A DNA stretch of 64,000 bases from JAJDUF01 sp965238265 (GTDB lineage: Bacteria; Chloroflexota; UBA11872; UBA12225; JAJDUF01), in the NCBI GenBank assembly GCA_965238265.1, contig OZ250185.1:2914001-2978000 (forward strand), in the 5' to 3' direction. A program made the translations under genes and the position numbers. Positions 23,954 to 31,269 of the stretch are shown one piece after another; the stretch's first letter is position 1, and each line of letters starts with the position of its first letter. Under the pieces are notes generated by a model, which did not search any database, was not told where the DNA came from, and saw only the letters and a program-made list of their open reading frames with translations.

Positions 23954-24874
23954 ATGGCCGAGAACCTGGTCATAGAAACCACGTCGCTCACGAAGCGGTA
24001 CGGCAAGATCGTCGCCGTAGACGGTCTCTCGATGGAGGTGCCACGCGGCCACGTCTTCGGGCTGCTCGGACCGAACGGATCGGGCAAGACCACGACCATG
24101 AGCATGCTGCTCGGTCTGGTGCGGCCCACGGCGGGCAGCTTCAGCCTGTTCGGCGCACCGACCCACCACGAAAGCGCGCTGCATCGGGTCGGAGCCATCA
24201 TCGAGACGCCCTCCTTCTATCCGTACCTCTCCGGCCGCCAGAATCTCGCCTACTTCCAGGGCATCTTGGGAGGGGGCACTTCCGCGGAGCTGGACGATCT
24301 GCTGGAGCAAGTCGGCCTGGCAGATCGTGGCAACGACCGCTTCCACACCTATTCGCTCGGCATGAAGCAGCGGCTGGGGCTGGCTTACGCGCTGCTCGGC
24401 GACCCGGAGCTGCTGTTTCTGGATGAGCCGACCAACGGGATGGACCCGGCGGGTATGGCCGAGGTGCGCGAGCTGATCCGCAGTCTCGGCACGGACGAGC
24501 GGACGGTGCTGCTGTCGAGTCACCTGCTGCACGAGGTCGAGGAGGTGTGCGATAGCGTTGCCATTCTCTCGAAAGGCAGGCTGATCGCCCAGGGCAAGGT
24601 GGCCGACCTGGTGCGGCAGTCGCGGGAGCAGGTGCGCGTGCGAACGACCGACGACGACGCAGCCGTCACCATCCTCGCGGCATTGGATTGGGTCGAGGCC
24701 GTCACGACGGAGGCGGGGGCGCTCATGGTGGCGGCGCCGACCGCGCGCTCAGGCGAGCTGACCGCTGCCCTGAGCCGGGCCGCGGTCTACGTCACGGAGA
24801 TGACTCCCGTTCAGGCCTCCCTGGAGGAATACTTCCTCGACGTGACGGGCGAGGACGAAGGAGCTTCAGCATGA
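23954..24874 (+). CDS. ABC-2-type exporter, ATP-binding subunit
   Basis: 306 residues. Walker A GLLGPNGSGKTTTMSMLLGL (residues 36-55), signature YSLGMKQRLGLAYALL, Walker B LLFLDEPTNGMDP and H-loop SSHLLHEVEEVCD. A C-terminal roughly 80-residue regulatory domain is typical of antibiotic/peptide exporters. It overlaps the permease start by four bases (ATGA). Predicted to drive export of a small molecule or peptide, or a resistance function; the substrate is not inferable. Confidence 0.93.
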   Translation: MAENLVIETTSLTKRYGKIVAVDGLSMEVPRGHVFGLLGPNGSGKTTTMSMLLGLVRPTAGSFSLFGAPTHHESALHRVGAIIETPSFYPYLSGRQNLAYFQGILGGGTSAELDDLLEQVGLADRGNDRFHTYSLGMKQRLGLAYALLGDPELLFLDEPTNGMDPAGMAEVRELIRSLGTDERTVLLSSHLLHEVEEVCDSVAILSKGRLIAQGKVADLVRQSREQVRVRTTDDDAAVTILAALDWVEAVTTEAGALMVAAPTARSGELTAALSRAAVYVTEMTPVQASLEEYFLDVTGEDEGASA

Positions 24875-25920
24875 TTGCTCATATCCTACGGCTCACCGGA
24901 TGGGAATGGTACAAGCTCCAACGGCGCTGGATGCCGTGGGTCTTACTGGCCATCATGATTCTCTTCAATCAGGTCGTCTTCTGGGGCGCCTACGTCGGGT
25001 ATCGTACCGAAGCCTTCAGCCCCAGTTTCCACACCTCCATCGGCAACGACGAAGATAAGGTTGACATCCGCTTCACCTGCGCCGATATTCGAGGTGGAGG
25101 CATCCCATCGGAAGTCGAGCAGCTCGACGAACAGGGTCGCAAGCAGGCGCTGGAGCAGATCGAGACTTTCCGCAGTGGCTCCTGTACCGGCTACGAGGAG
25201 AACCGCGAGGGCATCCGACAGGGACTTTCGCTCCCAAATAGCATTGGCTTCAGCCTCGGGCTGTCCTACATGCTCTGGATAATCTTCATCATCATCTTGG
25301 CTGCATCGGCGATGGGGGTCGAATACGGGTGGGGCACGCTACGGATGGCGCTGGCCAAGGGCACTGGCCGCTGGCAATTCTTCGCGGGAAAGATTCTCGC
25401 GCTCGTGCTGATGGGCGCTGCCGGGCTGGTAGTCGTGGCGGCCACGGTCTCCATCAGCAGCCTGATCGCCGCGCTGACGCTGCCCGCACCCACGCCGGGT
25501 GAAGGAGGTGCGCTCGCCGACGCCGGGGAAGACTGGTTAGACGCCGCGCTGACGTTCGGTAGGATGCTCGGTAAAGTGCTCTACGTCTTCCTCCCATATA
25601 TGATGCTGGCGCTGTTCTTCGCCGTGCTCACCTCGTCCGCGGCCACAGCCATTGCAGTCACGCTCGCCTACCGCATGGTCGAACTGATCGCTGTCCCCAT
25701 CCTGGTCCGTCTGTTCGACTGGTTCCAAGACATCGCCGACTATCTGCTCGGCCCCAACGTCTCAATCTGGCTGAGTCCAGAGTTGCAGCTCGGTGACACC
25801 GACGAGCAAGCGAGTATCCTCCGCGCCTTTCTGGTCCTGACGGCATACCTCGTCATTATCGGCGGCGCCACCTTCGCGCTCTTCCAGCGCCGGGATACCA
25901 CCGGAGCGAAGGGCGCGTGA
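24871..25920 (+). CDS. ABC-2-type exporter, permease subunit
   Basis: 349 residues from ATG 24871. Six or so transmembrane segments: WMPWVLLAIMILFNQVVFWG, a large extracytoplasmic loop (about 45-120, with RSGSCTGYEENREGI), SYMLWIIFIIILAASAMGVE, ILALVLMGAAGLVVVAATVS, VLYVFLPYMMLALFFAVLTS and AYLVIIGGATFALFQRRD. The intracellular GTLRMALAKGTGRWQFFAGK coupling region is conserved among ABC-2 permeases. It works with the ATPase encoded immediately upstream. Confidence 0.88.
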   Translation: MIAHILRLTGWEWYKLQRRWMPWVLLAIMILFNQVVFWGAYVGYRTEAFSPSFHTSIGNDEDKVDIRFTCADIRGGGIPSEVEQLDEQGRKQALEQIETFRSGSCTGYEENREGIRQGLSLPNSIGFSLGLSYMLWIIFIIILAASAMGVEYGWGTLRMALAKGTGRWQFFAGKILALVLMGAAGLVVVAATVSISSLIAALTLPAPTPGEGGALADAGEDWLDAALTFGRMLGKVLYVFLPYMMLALFFAVLTSSAATAIAVTLAYRMVELIAVPILVRLFDWFQDIADYLLGPNVSIWLSPELQLGDTDEQASILRAFLVLTAYLVIIGGATFALFQRRDTTGAKGA

Positions 25921-26039
25921 TCGTGTTCATGGGCCGGGGGTAGAGAAAACTACCAAGATTCTACGCTCCTACACTTCCATTCGTGAGGGAAGATAGCGCA
26001 ATCGCGGTGATACGTGGCTATTCGCTCCCGGACGCCGCT

Positions 26040-26397
26040 TGTGCCGGCTGCGGCCGCTGTGTCATCATAGTTAGTACACCGCTTCCGGTGCCGAACCCTG
26101 AGTAGCCGGGGAACCGGCGGTCAAGGGCTAGGGGCTGAAGTCATGGCCGGGAGGTGACTTCCGGCTATGAGCTACGCGAGTAGGGCGGTAGAGCTAGCGA
26201 GCCACTTCCGCTACCTCGGTAGTGGCTCCCGGTGGGTGGGTGTCCACTTGTCGGGAGTTGCGTGAGCAGAGTGGTAATGCCGGCAGACCGATCCGGTGCA
26301 TGAAGCAGGGCAAGTGTGCCGGTGAGAGGGTAACCCGGTGTCCTGTCCGAAGTCCGGGTAGCTACCGGCTTCGATTGGGGTCGTCGGTCGGGGACAC
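26040..26397 (+). ncRNA. Highly structured untranslated RNA, unassigned class
   Basis: About 360 bases with no credible ORF but many compact hairpins: gccgg-ggaa-ccggc (26104-26117), gaagtca/tgacttc (26137-26161), gagccact/agtggctc (26199-26227), ccggtgca/tgtgccgg (26293-26322) and gtgtcc/ggacac (26337-26396). An intrinsic terminator follows. Pieces resemble the c-di-AMP (ydaO/yuaA) riboswitch: GCCGGGGAACC, then GGGGCTGAA, then CCGAA..CCGGGTAGCTACC, in the right order but with much longer spacing. Class is uncertain; it could also be an intron fragment or novel RNA. Confidence 0.5.
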
Positions 26398-26437
26398 GTC
26401 CTAAGAGGCCGAAAGGTTTCTTAGGACTGTTTCTTTT
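26398..26437 (+). terminator. Intrinsic terminator
   Basis: gtcctaaga pairs with tcttaggac around an 11-12 base loop (ggccgaaaggtt) and is followed by tgtttctttt. It separates the structured RNA from the phosphotransferase gene, 128 bases further on, compatible with transcription attenuation or with the end of an independent RNA. Confidence 0.85.
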
Positions 26438-26565
26438 AATCGCTGCTTCGTGAGTCTGTTCGTCAAGCGCCGGGAGTAGGGGTATCCTGCCCGGCGGTAG
26501 CGCAAGTAACCGCTCTCCCGACCGTATCCCGGCCCGGAGTCGGCAACGCCTGAGGTGGTTTCTCT

Positions 26566-29169
26566 ATGTCCGAGCGCCCGCTCATCGTCCGGCTCGACCA
26601 GCAGGAGACCGTTGATCTCATCGGGAGCAAAGCCGCGGGCTTGCAGCGGCTCATGAGTGACGGCCTGCGCGTGCCACCGGGGTTCGTCGTCACCACCGCG
26701 GCGTATCGCCGCGCGGCCGGCGCCGTCACGGCCGACCGGCGGGATACCGCCGCCGCTTGGCCCCTGCCGCCGGCGTTGGTCAGCGCAGTTGCTATGGCCT
26801 ACGAACGCTTGGTCGGGCCGAGCGGCGCGGACCAACCGGCGGTCGCCGTCCGCTCCTCTGCCACCCTCGAAGACTTGCCGGACGCAGCCTTTGCGGGCCT
26901 GTACGCGACGGGCACCGGTATCCGCGGCGTGGAGGAGGTGCTGCGGTGGGTGCGTCGTTGCTGGGCGTCGCTCTACGATCCGGCCGCAGTGGCCTACCGC
27001 CGCGAGCATGGCTTCACCGAGGAGCGCGCCGCGATGGCCGTCATCGTGCAACGTCTGATACCGGCGGAGGTGGCCGGCGTGGCCTTTACGGTGGACCCGG
27101 TCAGCGGCCAGCGTGATCGCGTTGTGCTCAATGCCGCCTGGGGGCTGGGCGCCTCGGTGGTAGACGGGCTGGTGGAGCCGGATACGTTCGTCGTGGACCG
27201 GGCCGGGCCCAGGATCGTGAGCCGGGCCATTGGCGACAAAGCCACGCGCGCCGGCGCTACGCCCACCGCCCCGCGTGTGGCCGTGCCGGCCGCACAGCGT
27301 CGCCAGCCCACGCTGGACGACCCGACGATCATCACCATTGCCAAGCTCGCGCTGCGGGCCGAGGCGCTGTGGGAACAGCCGGTGGATGTCGAATGGGCGC
27401 TGGCGAATGGTGAGGTTTGGCTGCTCCAGTCCCGCCCGGCGACCGGTATCGCCAGCGCCTCGGTAACGGGGCCGCAGCGTGCCACCGCAGATAGCGACGG
27501 GCCGCTACCTTTCGAGGTCGTCTGGCCAACCCTGGACGCTGCCGGCTATCACTGGAAGCTCGCCCAACGGCAAGGACCGCCCGAAGCCTGGCGTCCCCTG
27601 GAGCAAGACCTCTCGTCGCGGTTCCAGCGCTCGCGGCTGCACTCAGCCCGGATCAAAGGCCAGGAAACCTACGACGAAACGATCTGGGTGCAGGGCTATC
27701 GCTACTCGCGCACAGTGACAAACGCGCAGAGCCAGGAGGAGCGCACCCGCCGCGAAAAGGAGTTTCAGGCGGCGGTAGACGCTTGCACGGAACGGGGAGA
27801 CACCTACTACCAAGCTGTCGTGGAACCGGAAGTGCTCGCCCGTAACGCCGAGCTTGACGCCGTAGACCTCGCCGCGCTCGCTCCCAAGCGGCTCGCCGAC
27901 CACCTCACCAAGACGGCAGCGATGCTGGAACGGCACTGGACCCTGCACTGGCTCTGGGGGCGCGGCGGGCCGCGTGAGCGATTCGAGGCCGTCTACAAGG
28001 AGCTGACGGGCGACGAGGGGGAGGAAACCCCCAAGAAACTGCTGGAGGGCATCCCGAACAAGTTCACGGAGACGGTAGCTGGGCTGATCGCGTTGGCCCG
28101 CACGCTTAAAGCCGGCCCCGCTTTGCAGCAGGCCATCGAGACCGAGCAGCCGGTCACCTTCCTCGCCCGGCTCCCGGCACTACCGGGCGGCGACCGCTTC
28201 CAGGAGCAGCTCGATGCTTTCCTGGCCCGCTGGGGCCTGCGCTCCGGCATGGGCTTCGGCACAAACCGTTCCCCGGACCTCGTCTGCTGGCGCGAGGACC
28301 CGCCGCTGGTGATCGCCATTCTCCGGCTCTACGTCTCGCAGGACCTGGACCGCATCACGGCGCCGCAGCGGCGCACTGCCGACGAGCGGGCGGCGCTCCT
28401 CGCCAAGACGATGGACGCTATCGGCGAGGACCCAGCGCAACGGGAGCGCTTCACGTTCTGGTACGCGGCGGCGCAGCGCGCGGCCCGCAACTTCGAGGAC
28501 CACAACTACGACATCGACTCGGTCTCGTATGCGCTGGTCCATCTCGCCGTCTCGGCCTGTGGCGAGCGCCTGACCGCTGCCGGAGCACTCGCCGCTCCCC
28601 AGGACATCTGGATGCTGCACCTCACCGAGATCGGAACGGCCCTGCGTGCGCTGCCGCGGCCTCCCTCCGCGCGGAGCGACTGGCAAGTGCTGGCAGCGGC
28701 GCGCCGGGAAGCGCATCGTCGGCAACAGACGCTGCGCCCGCCGCCGACCATCGGCGCGCCGCCACCGGCAGACGACGAGCGAGAAAGGCGGCCTGAGCGG
28801 AAGGAAGAGGACGAGCCACCAACGTTGACGAGCGAAGAAGAGGCGCGGCTGCTGGTGTGCGGGCAGGCCGGCTCGGCGGGAGTCGCCACGGGCCGCGTGC
28901 GTTTGATCCCACGGACAGTCACCGTGCCGGACGTGGCGCCGGGCGAGATTTTGGTGAGCAATAATGCCGGGCCACTCTGGACGCCGGTCTTTCCGACGGT
29001 GGCGGCCATCGTGCTGGATGAGGGCGCGCTCTTCCAGCACGCGATGGGGGCGGCGCGCGAATACGGTATTCCAGGGGTGCTCCAAACGAAGGAAGCAACG
29101 GCCGTGCTGGAAGAAGGCCAACTGGTGACGGTAGACGGCAATCGCGGCCTGGTCCTGCGGCCGGAGTAG
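26566..29169 (+). CDS. PEP-utilising/rifampin-phosphotransferase-like enzyme
   Basis: 867 residues. The N-terminal ATP-grasp (PPDK_N) domain spans about 1-300 (IGSKAAGLQRLMSDGLRVPPG, AVRSSATLEDLPDAAFAGLY, VLNAAWGLGASVVDGLVEPD, VEWALANGEVWLLQSRPA). A unique middle domain spans about 320-770, and a C-terminal swivelling phosphohistidine domain ends the protein (LFQHAMGAAREYGIPGVL; the His is present). This ATP-grasp/middle/His order is that of rifampin phosphotransferase, not PEP synthase, which ends with a PEP barrel. It would move the beta-phosphate of ATP onto an unknown substrate. Whether that is a rifamycin is unknown. Confidence 0.78.
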   Translation: MSERPLIVRLDQQETVDLIGSKAAGLQRLMSDGLRVPPGFVVTTAAYRRAAGAVTADRRDTAAAWPLPPALVSAVAMAYERLVGPSGADQPAVAVRSSATLEDLPDAAFAGLYATGTGIRGVEEVLRWVRRCWASLYDPAAVAYRREHGFTEERAAMAVIVQRLIPAEVAGVAFTVDPVSGQRDRVVLNAAWGLGASVVDGLVEPDTFVVDRAGPRIVSRAIGDKATRAGATPTAPRVAVPAAQRRQPTLDDPTIITIAKLALRAEALWEQPVDVEWALANGEVWLLQSRPATGIASASVTGPQRATADSDGPLPFEVVWPTLDAAGYHWKLAQRQGPPEAWRPLEQDLSSRFQRSRLHSARIKGQETYDETIWVQGYRYSRTVTNAQSQEERTRREKEFQAAVDACTERGDTYYQAVVEPEVLARNAELDAVDLAALAPKRLADHLTKTAAMLERHWTLHWLWGRGGPRERFEAVYKELTGDEGEETPKKLLEGIPNKFTETVAGLIALARTLKAGPALQQAIETEQPVTFLARLPALPGGDRFQEQLDAFLARWGLRSGMGFGTNRSPDLVCWREDPPLVIAILRLYVSQDLDRITAPQRRTADERAALLAKTMDAIGEDPAQRERFTFWYAAAQRAARNFEDHNYDIDSVSYALVHLAVSACGERLTAAGALAAPQDIWMLHLTEIGTALRALPRPPSARSDWQVLAAARREAHRRQQTLRPPPTIGAPPPADDERERRPERKEEDEPPTLTSEEEARLLVCGQAGSAGVATGRVRLIPRTVTVPDVAPGEILVSNNAGPLWTPVFPTVAAIVLDEGALFQHAMGAAREYGIPGVLQTKEATAVLEEGQLVTVDGNRGLVLRPE

Positions 29170-29179
29170 GGCGGGGTGG

Positions 29180-29218
29180 GCCTAACCCCCGGCCCCTTCC
29201 CTGGCAGGGAAGGGGAGT
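29180..29218. repeat. Family C palindrome
   Basis: cctaacccccggccccttcc and ctggcagggaaggggagtca. It lies 11 bases after the phosphotransferase stop. Confidence 0.85.
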
Positions 29219-29323
29219 CATGGCGGCGGCGTGTGCCGCTCAGGGAGCGCCACAATACGCCGACGATGCGTATACTTCAGTGCAGGGTAAGGCGGAGCAA
29301 GGGAACGGTAGAGGCTGACGCAC

Positions 29324-29656
29324 ATGGAGACACTAGAAGGATTCGCGCGGTACCTGCCGGTGGGGTTGTACGTCATCTTGATCGAGCTGCTCGTGCTGGG
29401 GATGGCACTGGGTATCATGCCCTCCCTGCGCGAGCAGCGGTGGGGCATGCTGTGGGAGGCAGGACTTGTCGCCTTGGGCCTCCTCGCCCTCGGCCCCCTC
29501 TTCGCGCTCATGCCGTCGGCGGTAGCCGGCTTTGGCCTGGTAGCGGGGCTGGTGGCATTGCTCTTTCCGCTCGGCATGCTGTGGCGGCGCTATGAAGACT
29601 GGGCTAGCTCCTTCGCCCCTGACGAAGAGGCCGAATACGAAGAGTCGGTGATGTAG
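29324..29656 (+). CDS. Small integral membrane protein (110 aa)
   Basis: Three hydrophobic helices: VGLYVILIELLVLGMALGIM, LWEAGLVALGLLALGPLFAL and GFGLVAGLVALLFPLGML. The C-terminal tail is acidic (WASSFAPDEEAEYEESVM). No family recognised. It stands alone between family C repeats, with no clear operon partner. Confidence 0.6.
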   Translation: METLEGFARYLPVGLYVILIELLVLGMALGIMPSLREQRWGMLWEAGLVALGLLALGPLFALMPSAVAGFGLVAGLVALLFPLGMLWRRYEDWASSFAPDEEAEYEESVM

Positions 29657-29663
29657 GAGGGCG

Positions 29664-29710
29664 CACCTACCCCCACCCCTCCCTGGAGGGAAGGGGCCGG
29701 GGGTTAGGTA
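29664..29710. repeat. Family C palindrome
   Basis: cctacccccacccctccctg with gagggaaggggccgggggtt; it runs to ttaggt at 29710. Directly follows the membrane protein stop. Confidence 0.85.
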
Positions 29711-29760
29711 CAACCCGCTGCCCTCCGGGCATGGGGTAGGCTTGGGACGAGAGACCGACG

Positions 29761-30333
29761 ATGGTGACGACACAACCGGCGGCACCCACGGCCCCTGCCC
29801 CGCTGCTGACGGCGGCAGAACTGCTGGCGTTGCCGGACGACGATTACCGCTACGAGCTGGTGCGAGGGAAACTGATTCGGATGCCGCCGCCAGGATCACG
29901 CCATGGCCGGACCGTCGCGCGCGTAGTGAGCCGGTTGGGTCGGTTCGTTGATGAGCGGCAATTGGGCACAGTGCTCGCTAAGAGTGGCTACCACCTGGAA
30001 TGGGACCCCGACACGGTACGGGCGCCGGATGTCTCGTTTATCTCCGCAGAGCGGCTGCCTCCAGACGATCTCCCGCCCGGCTACACCAGGCTGGCCCCGA
30101 ACCTCGCCGTCGAGGTGCTCTCTCCGTCCGAGCGGCCGGGCGCGCGCCGCGAGAAGGTGCAGGACTACTTCGCCGCGGGGACGCGCCTGGTGTGGGAGAC
30201 TGACCCGGCCCGGCGGACGATTACCGTCTACCGCTCCGTACACGACGGGGCCACGCTCGCGGCCACCGACGAACTGACCGGCGCTGAGGTGCTCCCCGGC
30301 TTTGTCTGCCGCGTCGCCGAGCTTATCCCGTAG
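29761..30333 (+). CDS. Uma2-family (DUF820) protein, third copy
   Basis: 190 residues. LLTAAELLALPDDDYRYELV, RGKLIRMPPPGSRHGR, DPDTVRAPDVSFISAERLPP, APNLAVEVLSPSERPGARRE and KVQDYFAAGTRLVWETDPAR supply the PD-(D/E)XK-like core (D in APDVSF, E in AVEVLS). It is more divergent from the 10649/11275 pair than those are from each other. A Pro/Ala-rich 18-residue N-terminus precedes the domain. It lies just upstream of the FabZ-like gene in the same direction (34-base gap). Confidence 0.85.
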   Translation: MVTTQPAAPTAPAPLLTAAELLALPDDDYRYELVRGKLIRMPPPGSRHGRTVARVVSRLGRFVDERQLGTVLAKSGYHLEWDPDTVRAPDVSFISAERLPPDDLPPGYTRLAPNLAVEVLSPSERPGARREKVQDYFAAGTRLVWETDPARRTITVYRSVHDGATLAATDELTGAEVLPGFVCRVAELIP

Positions 30334-30367
30334 CCGGATCACCTCGGCAGAGAAGGATTGAGAAGCA

Positions 30368-30823
30368 GTGAGTACGTTAGACCAGGACGCTATCCAAGCC
30401 ATCCTGCCCCACCGCAAGCCCTTCCTCTTCCTTGATCGCATCGAGGAGGTCGAGTATGGGCAGCGGGCAGTGGGGGTGATTGACGACGTAGCGGACTATA
30501 CCGACCGTTTCCAGGGACACTTTCCCGGCTATCCGATCATGCCGGGAGCGCTGCTGGTGGAGGCGCTGGCCGAGGTCGGCGGCGTCGCCGCGCTGGGGCA
30601 AGGCGCGCACCAGGGCAAGCTCGCCTTCCTCGCCGGCCTGGACAACTGGCGCTTCCGCAGTCCCGCACTGCCGGGCATGTCGGTACGCCTCGAAGCGGAG
30701 TTGGTGCGGATGCGCGGCCGCTTCGGCATCGGGCGCTGTAAGGCCACCAGTGACGGCGAGCTGCTGGCCGAGGGCGAAATCCGCTTTGTCATCGTTGACC
30801 GTCCGGACGAGCTGGGCGGGTGA
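30368..30823 (+). CDS. fabZ: FabZ-like 3-hydroxyacyl-ACP dehydratase
   Basis: 151 residues from GTG 30368. The hot-dog fold signature is ILPHRKPFLFLDRIEEVEYG, GHFPGYPIMPGALLVEALAE (catalytic His in GHFPG, Glu in VEALAE) and FLAGLDNWRFRSPALPGMSV. It dehydrates 3-hydroxyacyl-ACP in fatty acid elongation. No other fab genes are adjacent, so this may be the only such gene or a paralogue. Active-site residues are intact. Confidence 0.88.
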   Translation: MSTLDQDAIQAILPHRKPFLFLDRIEEVEYGQRAVGVIDDVADYTDRFQGHFPGYPIMPGALLVEALAEVGGVAALGQGAHQGKLAFLAGLDNWRFRSPALPGMSVRLEAELVRMRGRFGIGRCKATSDGELLAEGEIRFVIVDRPDELGG

Positions 30824-30832
30824 GAAGGGAAC

Positions 30833-30950
30833 GGCCCCCACCCTAACCCTCCCCCGTGCCGAGGCACAGGGAAGGGAACTATCGTCCCCGGCGTTGCAGC
30901 GGCCCCCGCCGCCGTCCCCCTGCCGCAGCGGGGAGGGGGGCCATAGGGGA
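30833..30950. repeat. Repeat pair: families E and B
   Basis: Family E (30833-30877, cccaccctaaccctcccccg...) and family B (30915-30950, ...gggaggggggccataggg). No gene between FabZ-like and the promoter at 30980. Confidence 0.8.
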
Positions 30951-30979
30951 ATCCAGATACCCCGAACGAGGACGGGAAC

Positions 30980-31008
30980 TTGACGGGAAGCCGGCTCGGT
31001 GTTACTGT
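30980..31008 (+). promoter_or_regulatory. Sigma-70-type promoter
   Basis: TTGACG (30980-30985), a 17-base spacer, then TACTGT (31003-31008). The expected start is near 31015, nine bases ahead of a terminator-like hairpin. Confidence 0.6.
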
Positions 31009-31023
31009 ACGGGTAACTTCGTC

Positions 31024-31074
31024 CCCGCCCGCTGGATGTAGCTTCGGCTATGATCCCCGGGCGGGTGTTTTTTA
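31024..31074 (+). terminator. UUCG-capped intrinsic terminator directly after a promoter
   Basis: cccgccc pairs with gggcggg. An inner stem tagc-ttcg-gcta caps the hairpin, which is followed by tgttttttat. Because the promoter lies immediately upstream, the transcript would be only about 60 nt: a small RNA or an attenuator for the truncated gene starting at 31074. Confidence 0.75.
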
Positions 31075-31226
31075 TGTGTACCATCGTCTTGATTGACGGC
31101 CAGAATCTATTCCACCTCGCACGACGGGCTTGGGGGGCAAGGTTCTCGTACCCATCATCGCCGTACACGTGGCCGAGCTACGACGCCTGTCACGACCCTA
31201 TGGATTACCGTCCGAAGAGATCGTGA
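31074..31226 (+). pseudogene. 5' fragment of a possible NYN-domain/DUF88-like gene
   Basis: 50 codons: MCTIVLIDGQNLFHLARRAW, GARFSYPSSPYTWPSYDACH, then an unrelated end and TGA. V-L-I-D-G-Q-N-L-F is the N-terminal strand and catalytic Asp of NYN/PIN-like RNases (usually about 200 residues). The remainder is missing. A second frame over the same region (VAELRRLSRPYGLPSEEIVS) looks like the end of another small gene and runs into a family B repeat (31235-31264). Confidence 0.45.
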
Positions 31227-31234
31227 GTAGCTTC

Positions 31235-31264
31235 GCCGCAGCGGGGGGGCCATAGGGGGGCCGG
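31235..31264. repeat. Family B palindrome
   Basis: gcagcgggggggccataggg. It ends six bases before the pyruvate kinase stop codon. Confidence 0.8.
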
Positions 31265-31269
31265 CACCC

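Noticed and set aside
26040..26437. RNase P RNA, tmRNA, group II intron domain V or cobalamin riboswitch in the structured region
   Set aside because: Diagnostic consensus segments of each (for example GAGGAAAGTCC or a DV AGC-GAAA-GTTC hairpin) were not found; only a partial ydaO-like likeness remains.
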